A stretch of DNA of 64,000 nt, taken from NCBI GenBank assembly GCA_036504815.1, contig DASXUN010000012.1:186001-250000 (forward strand). The letters are read 5' to 3'. The DNA is from Gemmatimonadaceae bacterium (lineage in GTDB: Bacteria; Gemmatimonadota; Gemmatimonadetes; Gemmatimonadales; Gemmatimonadaceae). Made by a program: the position numbers and the translations under genes. The notes beneath the pieces were generated by a model, which did no database searches, was not told the DNA's origin, and saw only the letters and a list, made by a program, of their open reading frames with translations. Each line of letters begins with the position of its first letter. Position 1 is the first letter of the stretch. Positions 59,536-64,000 of the stretch are shown here, piece after piece.

Positions 59536-59564
59536 AACGTAGGATGTTACGCCTATGGTGTCAA
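59536..59564 (-). promoter_or_regulatory. Sigma70-type promoter of the HU/IHF-family gene
   Basis: Minus strand consensus TTGACA (59,564-59,559), a 17-bp spacer and TACGTT (59,541-59,536). About 42 bp before the ATG. Confidence 0.75.
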
Positions 59565-59574
59565 GCATGAAGAC

Positions 59575-59606
59575 GCCCGGCTCCCCTTTTTCGAGGGAAA
59601 CCGGGC
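59575..59606 (-). terminator. Terminator of the gap-pgk-tpiA-secG-carA operon
   Basis: A GCCCGG with CCGGGC outer stem and CCC with GGG inner stem, around TCGAAAAA, located about 30 bp after the carA stop on the minus strand. A weakly T-rich GTCTTCATGC follows. Confidence 0.75.
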
Positions 59607-59636
59607 GGATTTGCTAACGCTGTTGCTGGGCTTCGG

Positions 59637-60752
59637 TTACGCGCCGACGGCCTTCATGAAGTCGTCGAAGAGCGCGCGCGCGTCGTGCGGGCCGGGCGCT
59701 GCCTCGGGGTGATACTGCACGGCGAAGATTGGCAACGACTTGTGCTTCAAACCCTCGATCGTGCCATCGTTGAGGTTGACGTGCGTCACCTCGAGATCCG
59801 GCGCCCCGGGAATGCCGTCGATGCCGCCCTCCACCGCGAAGCCGTGATTCTGCGAGGTGACCAGCACCTTGCCCGACGCGAGATCCTTGACGGGGTGATT
59901 TCCGCCCCGGTGTCCGTACGGGAGTTTCGTCGTCCGCCCACCGAACGTCAGACCGAGAAGCTGATGACCGAGGCAGATGCCGAAGATGGGAATCTTCCGA
60001 TCTGCGAGCGCCCTGATGACCGCGGGCGCGTAGAGCACCGCCTCCGGATCACCCGGGCCGTTGGAGAGAAAGACGCCGTCGGGCCGCAGCGCGACGACCT
60101 CATCGGCGGTCGTCTTCGACGGCACCACCGTCACGCGACAGCCCCGCTCCTCGAAGAGGCGCATGATGTTGCGCTTGATGCCGTAGTCGAAGGCGACGAT
60201 GTGCGGCCGTCCGCTCGATCCCGCAGACCACTCGTACGCCTTCTCGGTGGTCACCACCGAGGCGAGGTCCAGCCCCGTCATTGGCGGGCACGCGTCCAAC
60301 GCGGCCAGCGCTTCCTTACCGACCTCGACCCCGGCCGCAATGACTCCGCGAAGGACGCCAACCGTCCTCAAGTGACGCGTGAGGCGGCGAGTGTCAACCT
60401 CCGACAGGATAGGTACTTGGGCGCTCGCCAAATAGTCGTAGAGACTCCCGGACGCCCGCCAGTTCGAATAGGTCGAAGAGAGCTCCCGCACGACGATGCC
60501 GTTGATCTGCGGGTGCGCCGATTCGGGATCGTCGAAGTTGATCCCGTAGTTGCCGATCATCGGCGCGGTCATCACCACGATCTGGCCGCGGAACGAGGGG
60601 TCGGTGAAGACCTCCTGATAGCCGCTCATGTTCGTCGTGAAGACGACCTCGGCGACCGCCGGGGCGGCGACCGGCGCGGCCAGACGGCCGCGAAAAAGGG
60701 TCCCATCCTCGAGGAGGAGGAACCCTGGCTTTTCGTCGGAAAGCGAGTTCAC
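59637..60752 (-). CDS. carA: Carbamoyl-phosphate synthase small subunit
   Basis: Glutaminase subunit that feeds ammonia to CarB for arginine and pyrimidine synthesis (371 aa). The N-terminal domain has LFRGR...FTTNMSGYQEVFTDPSFRGQIVVMT, and the amidotransferase has IFGICLGHQLLGL (nucleophile Cys) and FAVQYHPEAAPGPHDA (His, Glu). carB is not in the window. It follows secG after 7 bp. Confidence 0.97.
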   Translation of the reverse strand: MNSLSDEKPGFLLLEDGTLFRGRLAAPVAAPAVAEVVFTTNMSGYQEVFTDPSFRGQIVVMTAPMIGNYGINFDDPESAHPQINGIVVRELSSTYSNWRASGSLYDYLASAQVPILSEVDTRRLTRHLRTVGVLRGVIAAGVEVGKEALAALDACPPMTGLDLASVVTTEKAYEWSAGSSGRPHIVAFDYGIKRNIMRLFEERGCRVTVVPSKTTADEVVALRPDGVFLSNGPGDPEAVLYAPAVIRALADRKIPIFGICLGHQLLGLTFGGRTTKLPYGHRGGNHPVKDLASGKVLVTSQNHGFAVEGGIDGIPGAPDLEVTHVNLNDGTIEGLKHKSLPIFAVQYHPEAAPGPHDARALFDDFMKAVGA

Positions 60753-60759
60753 CGCGTGG

Positions 60760-61170
60760 TCAGGGCTTCGCGGGAGCCGGCTTCGCCGGGGCCGGCGTGG
60801 CCGGAGCCGGGGTGGCCGGCGCCGTCTGCAACGGCACCACCGACTGCGACGCGCCGCCCTGCGTGGCGGGAGCGCTCGGCGCCGGCGGCGGAACCGCTAC
60901 GGCCTGATCGAGCACCGACGTGGGCGTGCGGCCACGGGCCGACGCCACCTGCAGGATGAACGCGAGGAAGATGAAGATGCCGCCCGCCCACCAGCTGGTC
61001 TTGGTGAGGAGGTTGCCCGCCTGGCGCGTGCCGAGCAGCGCGTCAGCGGAAGAAGACGCCCCGCCGAAGCTCGCGGCAAGTCCGCCGCCCTTCCCGCTCT
61101 GCAGCAGGATGGCCGCGACCAGCACGACGGTGTCGAGAATCAGCAGGATGACGAGGAATCTGGTGAACAT
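60760..61170 (-). CDS. secG: Preprotein translocase subunit SecG
   Basis: Two-helix membrane subunit of the Sec translocon (136 aa). First helix LVILLILDTVVLVAAILLQ, then GKGGGLAASFGGASSSADALLGTR and the second helix WWAGGIFIFLAFILQVAS; this is the SecG pattern. The C-terminal 50 residues form a Pro/Ala/Lys-rich tail. The tpiA-secG order is common. Confidence 0.95.
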   Translation of the reverse strand: MFTRFLVILLILDTVVLVAAILLQSGKGGGLAASFGGASSSADALLGTRQAGNLLTKTSWWAGGIFIFLAFILQVASARGRTPTSVLDQAVAVPPPAPSAPATQGGASQSVVPLQTAPATPAPATPAPAKPAPAKP

Positions 61171-61205
61171 CGAAGTCCCGGGGTGAATCTGTAGGTAAGC
61201 CTTGA

Positions 61206-61234
61206 AAAGTAAGTGACTTAGATGTCCAGATCAA
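61206..61234 (-). promoter_or_regulatory. Possible internal promoter before secG
   Basis: Minus strand TTGATC (61,234-61,229), a 17-bp spacer and TACTTT (61,211-61,206). It overlaps the tpiA stop codon and could let secG-carA be made apart from the glycolytic genes. Confidence 0.5.
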
Positions 61235-61980
61235 GTGAGGACGATGGATGCCCACCCTTCGGCATCCAGACTCGCCCCGCCGACCAGCAACCCTTCCACG
61301 TCCTGCGCGGCGAGCAAGTCGGCCGCGTTGCCGCGGTTGACGGAGCCGCCGTAGAGAATCGGCACCGCCAGGCTGCCGCTGTCGAGAATCTTGTGCAGCT
61401 CCGCGCGAATGGCCTGATGCACGGCGCTCGCATCGGCGGGCGTCGCCGTCTTGCCGGTGCCAATGGCCCAGACGGGCTCGTACGCGACGATCGTATTGGC
61501 CGCGTCCGCGCTGCTCAGCGGCGTGAGCGCCGCGTGCAGCTGCCGCAGCACGACCTGTTCCGTCTCTCCCGCGTCGCGCTGCGCGAGCGTCTCGCCGACA
61601 CAGACGATGGGCGTCAGCCCCGCCCGAATCGCCGCCGCCACCTTCCTGGCGACTTCGTCATCCGTCTCGCCGAACACGTGCCGGCGCTCCGAGTGGCCGA
61701 CGAGGGCGTACTTGGCACCCGCCCCGCGCGCGATCGTCGCGGAGTTCTCACCCGTGAACGCCCCCTTGTCTTCCCAATGGATGTTCTGCACCCCGAGCTG
61801 GATGTCGGGACGATCCTTGAGCGCGCCGACCACCGCGCCGAACGACAGCGCCGGGGGGAAGAAGATCACGCTTCGGTCCTGGCGCTTGCCGAAATGCGCG
61901 AGGAACGCGCGCATGAACGCCGTCGCGTCGGCCGGCGCGTGATTCATCTTCCAGTTGGCGGCAAAGATCGGTTGTTTCAT
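61231..61980 (-). CDS. tpiA: Triosephosphate isomerase
   Basis: Interconverts dihydroxyacetone phosphate and glyceraldehyde 3-phosphate (249 aa). Active-site residues: Asn-Lys in AANWKMNHA, His in [12 protein letters not shown] and Glu in [20 protein letters not shown] overlaps the pgk stop (ATGA). Confidence 0.97.
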   Translation of the reverse strand: MKQPIFAANWKMNHAPADATAFMRAFLAHFGKRQDRSVIFFPPALSFGAVVGALKDRPDIQLGVQNIHWEDKGAFTGENSATIARGAGAKYALVGHSERRHVFGETDDEVARKVAAAIRAGLTPIVCVGETLAQRDAGETEQVVLRQLHAALTPLSSADAANTIVAYEPVWAIGTGKTATPADASAVHQAIRAELHKILDSGSLAVPILYGGSVNRGNAADLLAAQDVEGLLVGGASLDAEGWASIVLT

Positions 61981-63176
61981 TTCGCATCATCCAGGGCCGC
62001 GACGCCCGGCAGCACCTTCCCCTCGAGGAATTCGAGAGAGGCGCCGCCGCCCGTCGAGACGTGACTCATCTTCGCGGCAAGTCCCGCGCCTTCCACCGCG
62101 GCCGCCGAGTCGCCGCCGCCCACCACGGTCGTGCACCCCTTGGCCGTGGCTTCGGCCATCGCCTTCGCGACGATGGTGGTGCCGGCGTCGAAGGGCGGCG
62201 TCTCGAACACGCCCATCGGGCCGTTCCACACGACCGTCTTCGCGCTGAGAATCGCCCGCGCATACGACGCCGCCGTGTCGGGGCCGATGTCGAGCATCGC
62301 CTCGCTGGCGGGGATCTCGTCGCGCTTGACCGCGTGCGCCTTCGCGCCCTGCTCGATGGCCGGCGCCACGATGGCGTCGTGCGGGAGGATCAGCACGCTC
62401 CCGGCGCGTTCGACGAGCGCCTTCGCCATCTCCACGCGATCCGGTTCGACGAGTGACGACCCCGTCTCGAGGCCCATCGCCTTGTAGAACGTGCACGCCA
62501 TCGCGCCGCCGACGAGGAGCGCGTCCACCTTGGGCAGCAGCGCCTCGATGACGTCGATCTTGCCCGAGATCTTGGAACCGCCGAGCACCGCCACGAATGG
62601 GCGCTTGGGCTTGTCGAGCGCCCCGCCGAGGTAGTCGAGTTCCTTCTGCATCAGCAGGCCGGCCACCGCCGGACGCAGCAGCTTGGCCACCGCCTCGGTG
62701 CTGGAGTGCGCGCGATGCGCCGAGCCGAAGGCGTCGTTCACGTAGAAGTCGCCCAGCTTGGCCATGGCGGCGGCGAGCGCGGCGTCGTTCTTCTCCTCGC
62801 CCTTCTCGAAGCGGGTGTTCTCGACGAGGAGCACCTCGCCGTCCTTCAGCGCACGGGAGGCCGCCTCCGCCTCGGCGCCGACGACGGTCGGGCAGAACGC
62901 CACGGGCTTGCCGAGCAGTTCCTGCAGGCGCCGGGCCACGGGGGCGAGCGAGTACTTGGGATCGGGGCCGCCCTTCGGGCGGCCGAGATGGGAGCAGAGC
63001 ACCACGCGGGCCCCGCCCTTGATGAGCAGTTGCAGCGTGGGAAGCGCGGCGCGAATGCGGGTATCGTCGGTGACGGTGCCGCCCTCGCCCAGCGGGACAT
63101 TGAAGTCCACGCGGACGAGGGCGCGCCGCCCCTTCATCTCCGCCGGCGCCAGGGTGGCGACGGTACGCTTGTTCAT
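61977..63176 (-). CDS. pgk: Phosphoglycerate kinase
   Basis: ATP-generating glycolytic kinase (399 aa). Motifs: [72 protein letters not shown], and the C-terminal [12 protein letters not shown]. It lies 9 bp after gap and overlaps tpiA. Confidence 0.97.
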   Translation of the reverse strand: MNKRTVATLAPAEMKGRRALVRVDFNVPLGEGGTVTDDTRIRAALPTLQLLIKGGARVVLCSHLGRPKGGPDPKYSLAPVARRLQELLGKPVAFCPTVVGAEAEAASRALKDGEVLLVENTRFEKGEEKNDAALAAAMAKLGDFYVNDAFGSAHRAHSSTEAVAKLLRPAVAGLLMQKELDYLGGALDKPKRPFVAVLGGSKISGKIDVIEALLPKVDALLVGGAMACTFYKAMGLETGSSLVEPDRVEMAKALVERAGSVLILPHDAIVAPAIEQGAKAHAVKRDEIPASEAMLDIGPDTAASYARAILSAKTVVWNGPMGVFETPPFDAGTTIVAKAMAEATAKGCTTVVGGGDSAAAVEGAGLAAKMSHVSTGGGASLEFLEGKVLPGVAALDDAK

Positions 63177-63185
63177 GGCGATCTC

Positions 63186-64000
<815 letters not shown>

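Overview
The window is a high-GC, almost fully coding stretch of a Gram-negative chromosome. It encodes LPS core sugar synthesis and export (Kdo genes plus lptABC), a futalosine-route menaquinone pathway, a five-helix single-subunit succinate dehydrogenase anchor, a complete 14-gene complex I operon and a serpin. This set, with the high GC content, fits a member of the Gemmatimonadota (FCB group) best. That placement is inferred from gene content and style; no 16S gene is present.

Layout. (1) 1-10,430, minus strand: one promoter at 10,402-10,430 can drive kdsB-pyrG-kdsA-kdsC-kdsD-lptC-lptA-lptB-rpoN, followed by a family 2 glycosyltransferase cut by the left edge. (2) 10,602-12,995, plus strand: two tandem paralogous ABC-type substrate-binding lipoproteins without permease or ATPase. 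(3) 12,992-26,476, minus: a very long gene chain yceD-rpmF-plsX-fabH-fabD-fabG-acpP-fabF-mqnE-mqnA-mqnC-ispF-dedA-xerD-pabA-dipeptidase, covering fatty acid initiation and elongation, menaquinone and isoprenoid synthesis. (4) 26,587-33,194, minus: ndk, sucCD, a UPF0182 membrane protein and a phosphohexomutase. (5) 33,277-47,800, minus: nuoA to nuoN in canonical order, with a promoter upstream of nuoA and a strong hairpin after nuoN. (6) 47,800-49,095, plus: dcd and a secreted NTF2-like protein. (7) 49,144-52,690, minus: a serpin lipoprotein and an S9 peptidase. (8) 52,742-57,356, minus: mdh, then sdhC-sdhA-sdhB, each unit closed by a hairpin terminator. (9) 57,413-59,564, minus: moaD-moaE-moaA (molybdopterin) and an HU/IHF gene. 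(10) 59,575-64,000, minus: gap (cut by the right edge)-pgk-tpiA-secG-carA.

The genes form central energy metabolism (TCA enzymes, complexes I and II, menaquinone, lower glycolysis) plus cell-envelope construction. About twenty gene junctions use a 4-bp NTGA stop/start overlap, so translational coupling is the rule. Recognisable promoters are sigma70-like (TTGACA-like, 17-18 bp, TANNTT-like).

No phage, insertion sequence, CRISPR array, rRNA or tRNA was found. The unusual items are: a Clp N-domain fused to IspF; an extra N-terminal domain on LptB; period-7 and period-11 tandem repeat arrays in intergenic and coding positions, most strikingly filling the only real gap in the nuo operon; a dispersed GC-rich repeat that extends MoaE; a histidine-rich loop in NuoL; and likely CTG start codons.
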